Shown here in pieces: positions 26,355 through 37,693 of a stretch of 64,000 nucleotides of DNA. The notes under the pieces were generated by a model. It ran no database searches. It had not been told where the DNA came from and saw only the letters and a list, made by a program, of their open reading frames with translations. The position numbers and the translations under genes were made by a program. The DNA is from Fomes fomentarius (lineage: Eukaryota; Basidiomycota; Agaricomycetes; Polyporales; Polyporaceae), in the NCBI GenBank assembly GCA_022606135.1, contig JABYQN010000003.1:2790001-2854000 (forward strand). Reading direction: 5' to 3'. Position 1 is the stretch's first letter. The number at the start of each line of letters is the position of its first letter.

Positions 26355-27160
26355 TATTTTTTTCCTGATGACAGGAGTACTGAACAGTGGGTGTAGTGGG
26401 GGATTCTGTAGTACTATGTTGTTGGTCTCTGTTTAATATATAGTCACGAATGCAGAGATCTAGATCAGATGGCAACTCACAGCTTCATGTAGTGTTCGCA
26501 TAGACACAAACAAGATGGAGTGACATTCTCAGAGTTCCATGTCAGATGTCAAAGTCACAACCATGGCGTCATCATGTACCCTGTATTCATGTCGAAGTGG
26601 TACAAGGCTCTGAAGAGATCTCGGCTCAGCCTCTGTGGTTATTCACTGTATGTATTCCATGTTGCGATATCGCACAAGTTAGAAAGGGGCGTGAGCAGTG
26701 ACCAGGTTATCCGAAGGGATCTCTAAGCGGAGTGTCATGTTGCATCCAACACTCCGACAGGATTGGAACCCTTTGGCAGTTAGTTACCAACATACAGCGG
26801 TTTTTGGGCAAGGCCGTGTGCTGAGGTGCTCAGATTCTGCGAACACTAGGACAGATGAACTACCTCATTCATCTAGAGTTAGAACTCACTTCACAGCCAC
26901 ACGAACATGGCACTTATCGGAGTATTTGCAGGCAGAGATGCTTGAATACACCGGCATGCAGTGATGTTCTGAGAGTGCGAGTCAACTTCCGAACATCGGA
27001 GGTGCCGCAACTGATTGACATGCATCATGTCTCTTCATCCGCAGATATTAACTTCTACCTTGAGACACTGAATGCACCTGACCATGATGCACACAACAAA
27101 TATGAGATGAGCGGGACGCCGAGGGCAGGCCTCCCGTGCTGCCCCAGTGGCCAGTGTGTG
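26355..27160. repeat. DUF6533 5' flank plus R block, gene body missing
   Basis: The segment matches 21490-22120 in order and orientation (for example 'acaaacaagatgg' near 26504 and 21645, and 'ccacacgaacatggcact' near 26895 and 22093). The match begins within a few bases of where the DUF6533 start codon would be. So the duplicated unit was truncated exactly at the 5' edge of the membrane-protein gene. Confidence 0.65.
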
Positions 27161-28070
27161 CACGTTATAGTTGCTAGTTTCTGACCATGCGAAGCTACCC
27201 CTATGTGTCTCATCTGATATGGCACTTAGCGTGAAATGGGGCTTGGAAGACTGCGGGCGGACAGCGGAGGATCAGGTCGGGGGAAGGGATCACACGTAGT
27301 ACGATGGCTCGCACTGCACAATGAGGCAAGTCAGCTTCCTCACAGTCAGTCGCGCGAGTTTTCATGTTCCAGGACGACACGCGCGAGCAAGACTTCTGCC
27401 CATCATATAGTGATGTGCAGCGGCTGGCGTTCGAATGGAATGACCGCGAGGGCGGTTCCATACCTGGGATAGGCCGTCCAATGAAGGGTGTGTCAGATGT
27501 GAAGCATGATGTACAACGCCGAAATGGTAGTGTGACGCCGGCACAAGGTAGTTGGACGATGATTCCCGGCTACAGGGCGCAAACCAACCGCCGACAAGGT
27601 GCATACAGCACGGTGGGTGATTGGGCTGTCGTCTCCCCAGTTTTTCCCGGGCTGGAATGAGTTATGCTATGTAGAGGATCTATTGGGTCCAGTTCCCGTG
27701 GATAAGTACGGTACACGTCTGAAACTGTACCTTACATTGATTTTCTGACGAATCGTTCGTCGATGAACTTCAGAAGGGTTTCCAGTTGGGTGCCATAGTG
27801 AGTACCTCCACGGCGATCGTTGAAGTTCCGGAAGATAATTGGGAGGAAGAACACCCGCCCGATGGTCGATGGAGTCATCTTATCAACAGGCTGACAAGTG
27901 CAAAACAGTTCCTCGGACGAAGGAATATCTGTCGACAGCTACATGCACGAGAACAAAGAGTATCACTAAAAATGAGTAAGGCACACACCTTATATGGCCA
28001 TGATGCACACAGTAAGCATGAGATGAGCGGGATGTCGTCTAGGGGAACACTAGCCATAGTAGCGAGGTCG
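27161..28070. other. Decayed sequence between R block and CAT copy 2
   Basis: Short frames only. Fragments such as 'caggacgacacgcgcgag' near 27370 and 'cttatcaacaggctgacaagtg' near 27878 look like eroded RPT4 pieces (Walker B exon and exon 6 end), but they are too short for certainty. No intact gene is seen. Confidence 0.4.
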
Positions 28071-28074
28071 TCAG

Positions 28075-28215
28075 AGAGTGCAGGGCTAAGTAACCTCTCA
28101 TGCTTCTTTGCTTCTCCAATTTGTTGCCTTGCTTCATGAAGCCTTACCTCTTGCATGCTTCCGGATAGTGTTGTTACTCCCACTTGTGCAAGCGCAGACG
28201 GCAGTCATGAAAGCA
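28075..28215 (-). pseudogene. RPT4 3'-exon relic upstream of CAT copy 2
   Basis: The 'cttctttgcttctccaatttg' stretch and following bases align with RPT4 exon 8 (11706-11773) and with the equivalent relic at 22435-22570. It is followed by the shared CAT promoter string 'cttgtgcaagcgcagacggca'. It marks where an RPT4 gene stood before deletion. Confidence 0.65.
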
Positions 28216-28556
28216 GGCAGACACGAAACAGGCAAGTTCAAGTTGGCGGGAGGTTGGTTCATTAAGCGCCTGCGCCGATCTCGCGCAACTACACTGGACA
28301 CCAGCCTGAGCCTCAGGCTGGCTTCTCTGGTCCCCCAACGGCAAGCTTCATTGAATTATTCGTCGCGCGCCCCTACAGCACACTCTTCACCATTTTGCAA
28401 CAAGAGAGCGCGTTGAAACGTGCACACTATCACAAGTTCATTACAACACCGGCCCACGCTGGCGGTCGATTTCACATGCGGCTCGGGAGCTCGACGCTGC
28501 CGAATGCGCATGCTCATTTATGCTCTCCGTACCCCGGACGCTGCCCCGCACTCTCC

Positions 28557-31500
28557 ATGTTCTCTTCCAAGCTCCCTAGGTTGCCCCGCATCGCCTGGTC
28601 CGTCTCACGCACGATGTCCAGCACCAGCACGCCCTTCACCACCACTCGGCCGGCCAACTGGAAATCCCTCGCGCCCCCTCCGCTCTCCGGCCCGACTTTC
28701 GCAGCTCAGTCCGCCCTGCCCCGTCTACCTGTGCCCCCACTGGCAGAGACAGCAAGCAAGCTCAAGGAGAGTCTCAAGCCGCTCGCGTGGTCCGAGCAGG
28801 AGTATGCGGACGCCGTCGGACTGGTGGATCAGTTTGCGGGGAGCGAGTACGCTCGGCAGCTACAGGACCGGCTGCAGAAGCGCAGCGAGGAGCCTGGTCG
28901 GCCACATTGGCTCGAGGAGTGGTGGGACGATGGCGCGTACATGGGATACCGCGACTCGGTGAGTACTCTGTGCGTTTCTCGATAGACTCCAGGGAACTTT
29001 CGTGTTTGTTACTCTATGCTGGAGACTTTCTGAAGATGGTATAGTGGGGGTCCGAGTTCTCTTCGACGCGTGCAGGATACGATAGTGACTGCGCGTCGCG
29101 GAGAAGTTGTGTCCGTGCGGCCTCAGGGACACAGGGTTGTAGGTCGCTCTTTGCATCACTACGGTGTGCCGGATGCGAAGGTGGTATTGTGCGAGCTGCG
29201 CTATACTAGGTCTTCCTCCGCACTCCGCGATTATCTGGTAAACCATCTGGTGATGGGCTTCCGTTCAAGCAATACACTCGCCGCCAGGCTGCAAGGCTGC
29301 ACATCTGAGCGGGGGTGCGCTGAATTGCAGTCATTCTGCATAAAGTGTATCTTCTCGGTGCTCGAAACGAAGGATTGGTGCGGTGAGGATGATGTCTGGT
29401 GTTGTATGACCTAGCTGCTAGTACAGTTAAGTGGTCACACCTTGGTGGTAAGAAAGCATACCCGCATGCCGCTACTATCGTCTGTCTTACCGCAACCTCA
29501 TGGGACGGCGACAGCACGCTAGGACATTGCACAATGTGCTTCAGTCGGTTTGATTCTGGCGGGCCTATAGACCCCCACTCTCCAAACGTTCACAATCAAC
29601 CCGCACGCCAGATCCCGTGCGATACTCAGCAATCACAATTCGCTCACCCTGCTCCTCCTCTAGGTCGTCGTCAACGTCTCATATTACTGTACGTCTCGCG
29701 TGTGACCTTCTGAGTCGCATATATTGACCTCTTGTACATACGCAGACGGCTTCAACCCGCACCCCTCTCACCTCCCACAAACCCCCGTGCACCGCGCCGC
29801 GTCGCTCGTGCGCGCGGTGATGAGCTTCCGCGAGCAGTTCAAGCTCGGGCAGGTCCCGCCCGAGGCGACGAAGGAGGGCCCGATCTGCATGGACACCTGG
29901 AGGTAAGTCAATGCTGCATGTATGCGGACGGTGCGAGTGCGTGCACAGGTACGGTTACCAAAGAAGAGAACTCGGGTGCGAACTCGGAGTCGACGACACA
30001 ACAGACAGTGTTCTTCCAATGTCCATCCGTCGATTGTCCGGTTCACCCTCCTACGCCAGCACCTGTGCGCGGGCTGAGATGTGCTCGCCTAATAATGATG
30101 ACGATTCCACACGAATCGTGATCCCCTTGACCAACGTATTTACTTACTGTTGTCTATGCCTTCAGGTGGATGTTTGACTGCGCCCGAGTCCCTGGCCCCG
30201 GACTCGACTGGTCTGTTTCCCATGCGAAGGAAGGCGACCGCGGACGGTCCGGCCATGTTGTGGTCCTCCACAAGGGACGCGTATGGAAACTGGAGCCGTG
30301 GCAAGGTGGCAAGCTGCTCTCTCTGGACCAGCTAGAGAGGTGCGTCTGCCAGATTCGGTCGTAAGACATGGGGTTCACACGGACATCTTGCAGGCAAATC
30401 CAGCACATCTACGACAATACGACTAAGGAATACCCCGGAGTCGGAATACTGACCGCGTCGAACCGCGACGTCTGGGCCAAGGTGCGTGTATGCGCCGCAT
30501 ACGCAGTATCCGCCCGCTCTAACATTCTAATATGTAGGACTTCCAACACCTCGCCTCTGACCCGCACAACGCGCACGTCCTCACCGCGATCCACTCCTCC
30601 GCCTTCGTCCTCTGTCTCGACACCGAGTCCGCGGCTACCTTCGAAGAGCACTCCCGCCTCCTCTGGCACGGCGCCGTCGCCCCCTCTCCTCAGCCCGGCA
30701 TCCCGCAACTAGGTCTCCGTAATCGCTGGATGGACAAGCCCTGCCAGTTCGTCGTCCTCGCAGATGGCAAAGCCGGCTTCGTCGGTGAGCACTCCGTCAT
30801 GGACGGCACGCCCACCGCGACGATGTGCGACCGTGTCCTCGACCTCATTGCCGCGAAGGACTTTGCATCCTCCGCGTCCTCCCCCTTGCACTCCACCACG
30901 GCCGGCGCGGCTCTCCCCGAGCCCCTCGATTGGAACGTCACGCAGGAGACGCAGCGCGCGATCGACGCAGCGTCGGAGGCAGCCGTCGCTCTCATAAATT
31001 CGCAGACACTCAATGTCGTGCGCACGCCATACGGGAAGGCCGCGATCAAGACCTTCGGCCTCTCGCCGGACGGATGGACGCAGATGGTCATCCAGCTCGC
31101 GTACGCGCGACTGCTCAAGAAGAAGGGCCTGCGGAGGCAGGGCGGGACGTACGAGGCGGCGGCGACGCGCAAGTTCTTCAAAGGCCGTACGGAGGCGATC
31201 CGCGTCGTGTCTGCCGAGTCGGACGCGTGGGTCGCGAGTATGGACGATGGCAGCGCGGGCGCGCAGACGCGGATCGAGCTCCTTCGCAATGCGCTGAAGA
31301 GGCACGGTACGGACGCGCGTGCGGCGGGGAACGCGCGTGGGGTCGACCGCCACCTCCTCGGTGCGTTCCCTGCACTTGTTTCCTCCTCTCATGTACGCCT
31401 GAACACTATCACTGACCATCTCGCACAAACAGGCCTGAAGCTGTCGGTGAAAGAGGGCGAGCAGCTGCCCGAGGTGTTCTCGCACCCACTCGTGAAGCGC

Positions 31501-31752
31501 TCAAGCTACTGGGTACTGAGCACGTCCGCCATCTACACCAAGAACTTTGGCCCGTACGGCTGGGGCGAGGTCGTCCCCGACGGCTCTGGTGTGGCGTACG
31601 TCGCGGGTTTTGACGGCTTCCTGCAGTTCACTGTCACCTCGCGCACGGAGATGCCGAACGCTGAGTTCTGCGAGGAGCTCCAGCGCGCGGCGGGTGACAT
31701 GTATGACTTGCTCGCGAGCCAGAGCCAGGGCGTGGGGAAGGCGAAGCTATAA
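28557..31752 (+). CDS. Carnitine O-acetyltransferase, intact copy 2
   Basis: Same reaction and layout as the copy at 22808-25718. Exons: 28557-28958, 29664-29688, 29746-29902, 30166-30339, 30394-30481, 30538-31360, 31433-31752, all in frame, product 662 residues. The catalytic motif is GFVGEHSVMDGTP (His about 367); SPDGWTQMVIQLAYARL and TRKFFKGRTEAIR mark the C-terminal half of the acyltransferase fold. The N-terminal 20 residues look like a mitochondrial presequence and are followed by a second Met (SVSRTMSSTS). The C-terminus is GKAKL, a PTS1-type end. Intron 1 is 705 bp, about 250 bp longer than in copy 1. Exons are the best-conserved parts between copies, consistent with selection on both; which copy is ancestral cannot be told here. 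Confidence 0.94.
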
Positions 31753-32420
31753 GGTCGCCGACGTGTCAAAAGAAGAGGGATTATTGTGCGTGATATATGG
31801 CTATCTTGATGACCATGTATGGCTCGCCAGCCACACATGTAGATCTACCAAGGGACGCGATGACGAGATATTGTACCACCGCAGAACAAGTGGAATACAT
31901 TACCTTCCAGCGCTTAATAGCTTCATACTAGGAGAACGGCTTCTTCTATGCTTGAATATGTCTGTTAGCTACTACGCATATCATGACAATGAGGAAGGAG
32001 ACTGGCCAGGAGATACAAATGCAGGTTAGGATATATGCTGTGTACGTAGTAGGATCGGGAGGGGGGGATGGGGGGATGCGCTAACTAACAACACAGACAT
32101 CGACTTCGGAGCTCTGAAAAACTAGGATCGATTAACGTGAGGGGTGCACAAACGCGACGCACAGAAGGGAAATTACCTAGGTAGGGGGAAGGGGGAGGGG
32201 CGGGGGTACCAGGGAAGGGAGGAGGCGGGATGGGTGCAGGAGGCACAGACAGAGGCTAGGCAGTGTGGCGCGGCGAAAGTAGGTGGACGTGCGGTCATCA
32301 GTACGAACGAACGGACGAACAAACGAACGAACGAAAAATAATAGATGGAAGAGGGGGATGCAAGCAATATACAACAACACCGTCGTCGCGCCATGAACGC
32401 CGTCTCCACCGCCTCGCCAC
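31753..32420. other. Intergenic, convergent 3' ends; low-complexity DNA
   Basis: The region lies between the CAT stop and the stop of the minus-strand RhoGEF gene. It contains G-rich runs near 32050-32080 and 32180-32225 and a GAAC-type microsatellite. No gene is seen. Confidence 0.6.
32300..32338. repeat. (GAAC)n-like microsatellite
   Basis: About nine imperfect 4-base units ('gaac' with 'ggac' and 'aaac' variants) end in an A-rich run. The tract is short and non-coding. Confidence 0.8.
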
Positions 32421-35400
32421 TTATTGCCCATGCATTGCCGCACGCGCCTGCTGTGTCATCTGCAGACGCATGATGCGGTCGTCCGACACCATGAGGATCT
32501 CGTCCCGCCCAACGCCCTGCGGTGGTCGAGGCATGTACGGGTTCGGGTAGCCCGCGGGCGCGCCTGGTATGGGTGGTAGAGGTGCGCCACCGTATCCATT
32601 CGAGCTTAACGACGCGCGCGAGTCGGCGTACGGGCTGTAGCTGTAGCCCTGCTGGTACGGGCTGTAGTAGTTCTGCGCAGAGTTCGTCGTCGACGGAGGT
32701 GTGTCCGCGAAGAGACACCGAAGGTTGTTGCCTTGGACGATTTGTGACATCGAACCGGTCTCGACGTGCCGGATCTCCACGAACGTCGGCTCAAATGCGA
32801 GAACATATGGATAGTGTAACGCTGGGGGAGAGGGAGAGTCAGTTTAGGGAAAGGTGCTCAAAGGTAAGAAGTCCCCTACGTACCAAAGCCTGTGGGTGAG
32901 CCCTCCCAATATACCATGAATTCCTTGCGAGATCGCCAGCCAGTCTTGTTGACATAGAAGGCGAATTCTGATGGACAGGTCGTCAGCGTCAGCCAACACG
33001 TGCGTCACTATCGACCCACCATCGTAGCACAGTAGGAACTCATTATCAATCCTGTAGATAGCAAGCGGCTTGAGGTTCTCCCTCTTGTGAATGAATTCCA
33101 GCGAAGCGTCGGCAGGATCAAGCAAGCCCTGGGTATCCAAGGTCTCGAGATCGACGATCTCGAAGCCGTTCGTGCATCCAACACACAACTTCGTCTTCAA
33201 GAAATGTATCGAACTCGACTGGAGCGGGATGTAGAACTCCTGTTTGCCAATCATCAGCATATTAACACACAATGAGATGAGACATGGAGCTTGCCTTGAA
33301 AACGCGCAGCGTATCGTTGCCGCCCTGCAGCAACTTCCGGAATGTCGGTTTTGCCCGCCCGCGGATGTGTTGCTCTATCGGCTCCAGGGTCTTTATGGTG
33401 CTCGATAGTGGACTCGACTTGACCACACACACGAGCGTCTTCCCGAGGCAGACGCCAGCCTTGAAGAAGGATATATGTGACGCAATCCTCTTCGCACGCT
33501 TGAGGCCAGACATAGGGTCCATCGGGTCGAGCGCATCCAGCGGGAAAGTGATGACTTGACGCTCTGTACCGGCGTATTAGATGCGAGTCTATGGATGACG
33601 AGGATGCAGACGCTACGCACCTGAGAGCACTATCAGCAGCTGGTAATCCTCGAGAACGTCTACCTGCGCAACATCCTTCAAAGCCAGGACTTTAACTGGT
33701 TCGCGATTACGTTCCAAGAGGTTCGAGAGGTAGACGCCGTCATCGGTACCATAGACGACTTTCCTGCCTTGGTCTATACGCAGCCGTTGAGAACTCAGTG
33801 ACTGATCATATTAAGCATGAACGAAGCGGCGGCTTACTGAATGGCGCTGCACAGTTCACTCTGTTGACACCAATGAAGAAGTTTTCGCTCAGGGTGACTG
33901 TCTCGAAGACGTTGCTACGCTCGCGCATCATATCCTGCTGTTTCTGGATGTTTTCCACCCACTTCCGCTGGCTCACATACGTGCCCGCCCAGAGCGTGAT
34001 CTGGTAGTACTTGCGGCCGAGATGGACGAACGTCAACGAGAATCCACCTTTCGACTCCTTCATAGCGATGACGGGCGCATGCGGAGCGTTCTTGATCAGA
34101 TGCTTTTGTCGAGCGTTCATTGGCTTCTGAACAGCATACTCGTCAGGTGCAGATACGAGCAGCAGCTCCAACGGGATTGGCTGTTCATTGTCAGACACGC
34201 GGATGCATCAACGACGATAGAGGAGACATACCCGTCGATAGACCTTGTACTGCTCAACCTTACTCTTAGGCTTCACCATGAGGAGAGCGTGGTCGAACAG
34301 GAACACCATGAGTTCTCCACTGTCGCCCTGACCGCCGCCGCGCTTCTTGAGAGCGCCCTTGTAGATGAGCTCACGGCCCTCCTCTTTCAACCGGAGGTCC
34401 TGACACGAACAGATCAACACGATAATACATATGCCAAGGGACTAGGACGACTGCGTACCACTTGTTCACCAGGGCGGAAGACGAGCTGCTGGTCAAGCTG
34501 CAGGAGGTTGAACCTGTTCTCCGCCTTCCCCGTCTCGGCGTTGACGGCCTTCAAGAACTCGCGGACGATCTCGACAGCCTTCGGCAACGCAGTCTTGTCC
34601 GGGTTGTCTTCCGGCGTGTGCTTGAGCACAGCTTCGAGAAGCAGCGGATATCTCGCTAACCGCGTGGTCGGCTTCGTCAGGTAGCCATTGAGCTCGAGCT
34701 TTCTGGATTCTGGCCGCCGCTCTGTCTCCTACTCAACATCAGCATCATCAGCAACGTCATACCACACGTAGGCCCGGCCACCACAAGTCTACAGACCTCG
34801 ACGAAACGCGCAAACTCCGGGTTGGCGCTCTTCTCCTTCTCGAACTCGTATTTGCCGTACAGCTGGTGCGCACCATACGAGACGAAGGGGTGGAAGTGCG
34901 GAACTGCCTCGAGCAGGATGTCGCCTATCTGTTCCACGACGGCGTACGACTTCTGTCGCTTGTTGAGGGCGTCTCGCAGGCGCGTATTGACGGCGATGAT
35001 GTCGTGGATGTTCCAGAACACCTGCTGGAGGAAGTCTTCGCGCCGTTCCTGGGGGATGATGTCCGACTCCCTCAAGCGCTTCATCCACACCTACAGAACC
35101 AGGGACGTTGATCAGCCAACAAACGACAGAATCAAATGACCAGGCGTACGTCTCGGAGGTATTCCATGTCGCGCACGAAGTCACGCTCGGTGTACATGAC
35201 CTCATTGATCGCCTCCTGACGCTTCTTCTCCGTGTCCGAGACGCTCGCGACGACCTCCGCAGGGACGGAATGGATCCAGAGCGTGCCCGGTTCCTGTTAC
35301 AACAACAACACACGTATGCATCTGCGTGAGCTGGCCGAAAGAGCAAACGCGTGGCGTACCACAAGATCACCCAAGCTCTCGCGGCTGATCTGCTTCTTGA

Positions 35401-37410
35401 GCTCGCGCTGGGGCTTCATGTTCAGTCGCGCCTGCTGCTCCAGCCGCCGTGGACACGCAATCGAGTAGCAGAGCTGGTCACGCGTGCATGTCGGGGAGTA
35501 GCAGTCCGTCAGCAACGTAAACACGCCCGTCGGCAGTGGCACGTCGTCAGACGAGATCGAGCCGGCTCGTGGTCGCGTAACGGGAGAAGCGGGCGTAACC
35601 GACGGTGCAGGAGAGTCGGGACGCGAGCCATCTTTCTTCTCCGCATCGTCCTCTGCAGACGGCGATGGACTATCCTTGTTCGTCGACTCGCCGCTTTCTG
35701 CACCGCCGATGAGCGGCTGTGGCTGCACGAGAGCCTTGAGGAGCTCCTGGTGCTCATGTGGGACGGGCCCGAGCTCTCCGCTGACAAACGGACTCGGAAG
35801 TTTGGTCCGAAACTGGTACAGATCGTGCGAGCTATCGCGCAGTCGATGGTCGTACGTGACAGCATGAAAGAACTTCTGAGCATCGAGGGCGCGTCCGAGC
35901 AGCAGCGCGAGGTTGCGATCCGTAGTCTTGATAATGTAAGCGATGGTGTCGACAGCTTCGCGTCCGTCGAACGCATCCTTGTACGTGAGCCCGTCCTTCA
36001 ATCGGTCGCCGAGGGATATTCGCGCCTTGAACGCTTCTGCAACACGGGAGAGGAGTGCCGGGTAGACGATGGGCGTCCTACGCGGGCGCGGCGCTGGTGA
36101 ATCGCGCCCTGGGGCTACGGATGGAACGGATGGAACAGGAGGTCGGCCAGCACGGGCCGACTCAACTATAGCACGCACATGTGGGGACATGGCCGCAGAC
36201 ATTGACTGTGAGCGATCGGTGACGCTGCGATTCCGTTGGAACGGGAGAGTCTTTGCGGATTCCGAGGACCGGCGTCCAGAAGGGCCTTTGTGGGCCGAAG
36301 ACGAGCCCATTTGGGGTTCGTCGACGAGGGTGGAAGAAGCAGGGGACGTGCTGACTCCGACGGCCTGTGCAGAAGCCAGGGCAGTGTCGAGCTGGAGGGG
36401 ATATGGACGCGACGAGGAGGAGGACGGAAAGTTGGCGTATTCTGCACTTCCTGCGGGCCCGGAGGAGACAGACAAGCGAGATCGCATGCTGTTGGGCGTA
36501 GACTCGCGCTGAGGCCGGCTATAAGGCAGCTCGCTCGAATCCTCCTCCGTTCCGGGCTCGCTGGGCGGGGTGACCTCGGCGCTCCCGCCACCCCCTGCAC
36601 CGTTTAAGCTGAAATCAAGCCCCAGCCGACCGTCTTCGGGCTCAAAGTGCATGCTTATTCGGGCAGGGCCTCCGGGATCCTGTCCAGGCCGGCAGGCATC
36701 GTCTGCGCGGACTGTGGCCGCGGTCCTCGCGGACCGTTGGTGTGCGGGGCGGGGGCGGGAGCAGGCGCCGAGGGCGCGGGGGAAGGGACGGAATCGGGTT
36801 GATTATGTTGGTGGTTTGCCCAACTCTGCTGCTGACCCATGTTGCCGTTACTGAGATACACCTGAGCCTGAGCCTGATATGCCTGAGCGGGCGTGAGGCC
36901 TGCCTGTGTATACGCCTCGAGCACGGGGTCTGGGGGCTCCTCCGGAAGTGGGGCAATCACGCCAGGGGAGCTGCCGATTGAACGTGCGCGGCTTACCACG
37001 GATGGCGGGGCGAGGGAGCTCGCGTAGCCGTACTGCTGCGAATATTTCTGAGGCTGATATCCTACCTGAGGGATGGGATGGGAGGCTTGGGAGGTCGGGG
37101 TGTTGGAGGGATAATATGATTGTCTGAACGTGTTCGGAGAGACCTGGGGCTGTTGGTACTGGGCCGGAGGGGGTCTGTACGAGGACTGGGAGGTCCTGCG
37201 ATCGAGCGGTGAGGCATGCTGGGGATAATAAGGATAAGGTTGGCTGGCAGGCTGTTGTGGAGGCTGTTGCGGGTATGGTGCCGGCGAGGGTGTCGATTGC
37301 CCTGGGCCAGGAGGATGAAGCTGATGATGGGTTGCGCTCGGCCGGCCAAAGATCGACTCGTAGGCAGCGTTGCGCTTGTCGGGCCTGCGAGGCCCCATAG
37401 GCCTGTCCAT
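32421..37410 (-). CDS. Rho1 guanine-nucleotide exchange factor, Rom1/Rom2 type
   Basis: This protein activates Rho1 in the cell-wall integrity pathway at sites of growth. Domains in order: a long Pro/Gln-rich N-terminus (MDRPMGPRRPDKRNAAYES start at 37410); a DEP domain (GLTYKDAFDGREAVDTIAYI, about 35.9 kb); a DH domain beginning EVMYTERDFVRDMEYLRD (35.2 kb) and containing NGYLTKPTTRLARYPLLLE (34.6 kb); a PH domain (LIYKGALKKR, then LMVFLFDHALLM, 34.3 kb); and a C-terminal CNH domain (33.8-32.8 kb). A Tyr/Pro-rich tail ends at 32421. Introns interrupt the DH, PH and CNH parts repeatedly. One join is unclear: the first reading frame stops at 36655 and the next opens at 36652 in another frame, so an intron just upstream must connect them, or the N-terminal frame belongs to a separate gene. 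Confidence 0.9.
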
Positions 37411-37693
37411 GGCGGCCAGAGCGGCGGAGGACGAGGGAAACAGCGAGGAGGACGTCGAGGGCGACTAGCAAGTGGTACAATCCGCTAGGCGCCGGCGCGA
37501 GGCTCGCGACGCAGGTCACGGTGCTCCTGCCTAGAAAACACGCTGATGATGGCCCAAAATTCTGACATCAGTGGCTACTCCATCCAACAGAATCTCCATG
37601 GTATATGGCGCTATTACATCTCGAGGATATACGAACAAATAAGATATTCATACACCGTCCGTCCGAACTGCCTACTGCTCTCTACCCCAGCGA

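Noticed and set aside
30709..31485. 258-codon minus-strand frame
   Set aside because: It is the antisense of CAT exon 6, which shows a conserved protein; the high GC content keeps the opposite strand open.
35351..36100. 249-codon plus-strand frame
   Set aside because: Antisense to the DEP-domain exon of the RhoGEF; arginine-rich composition typical of a shadow frame.
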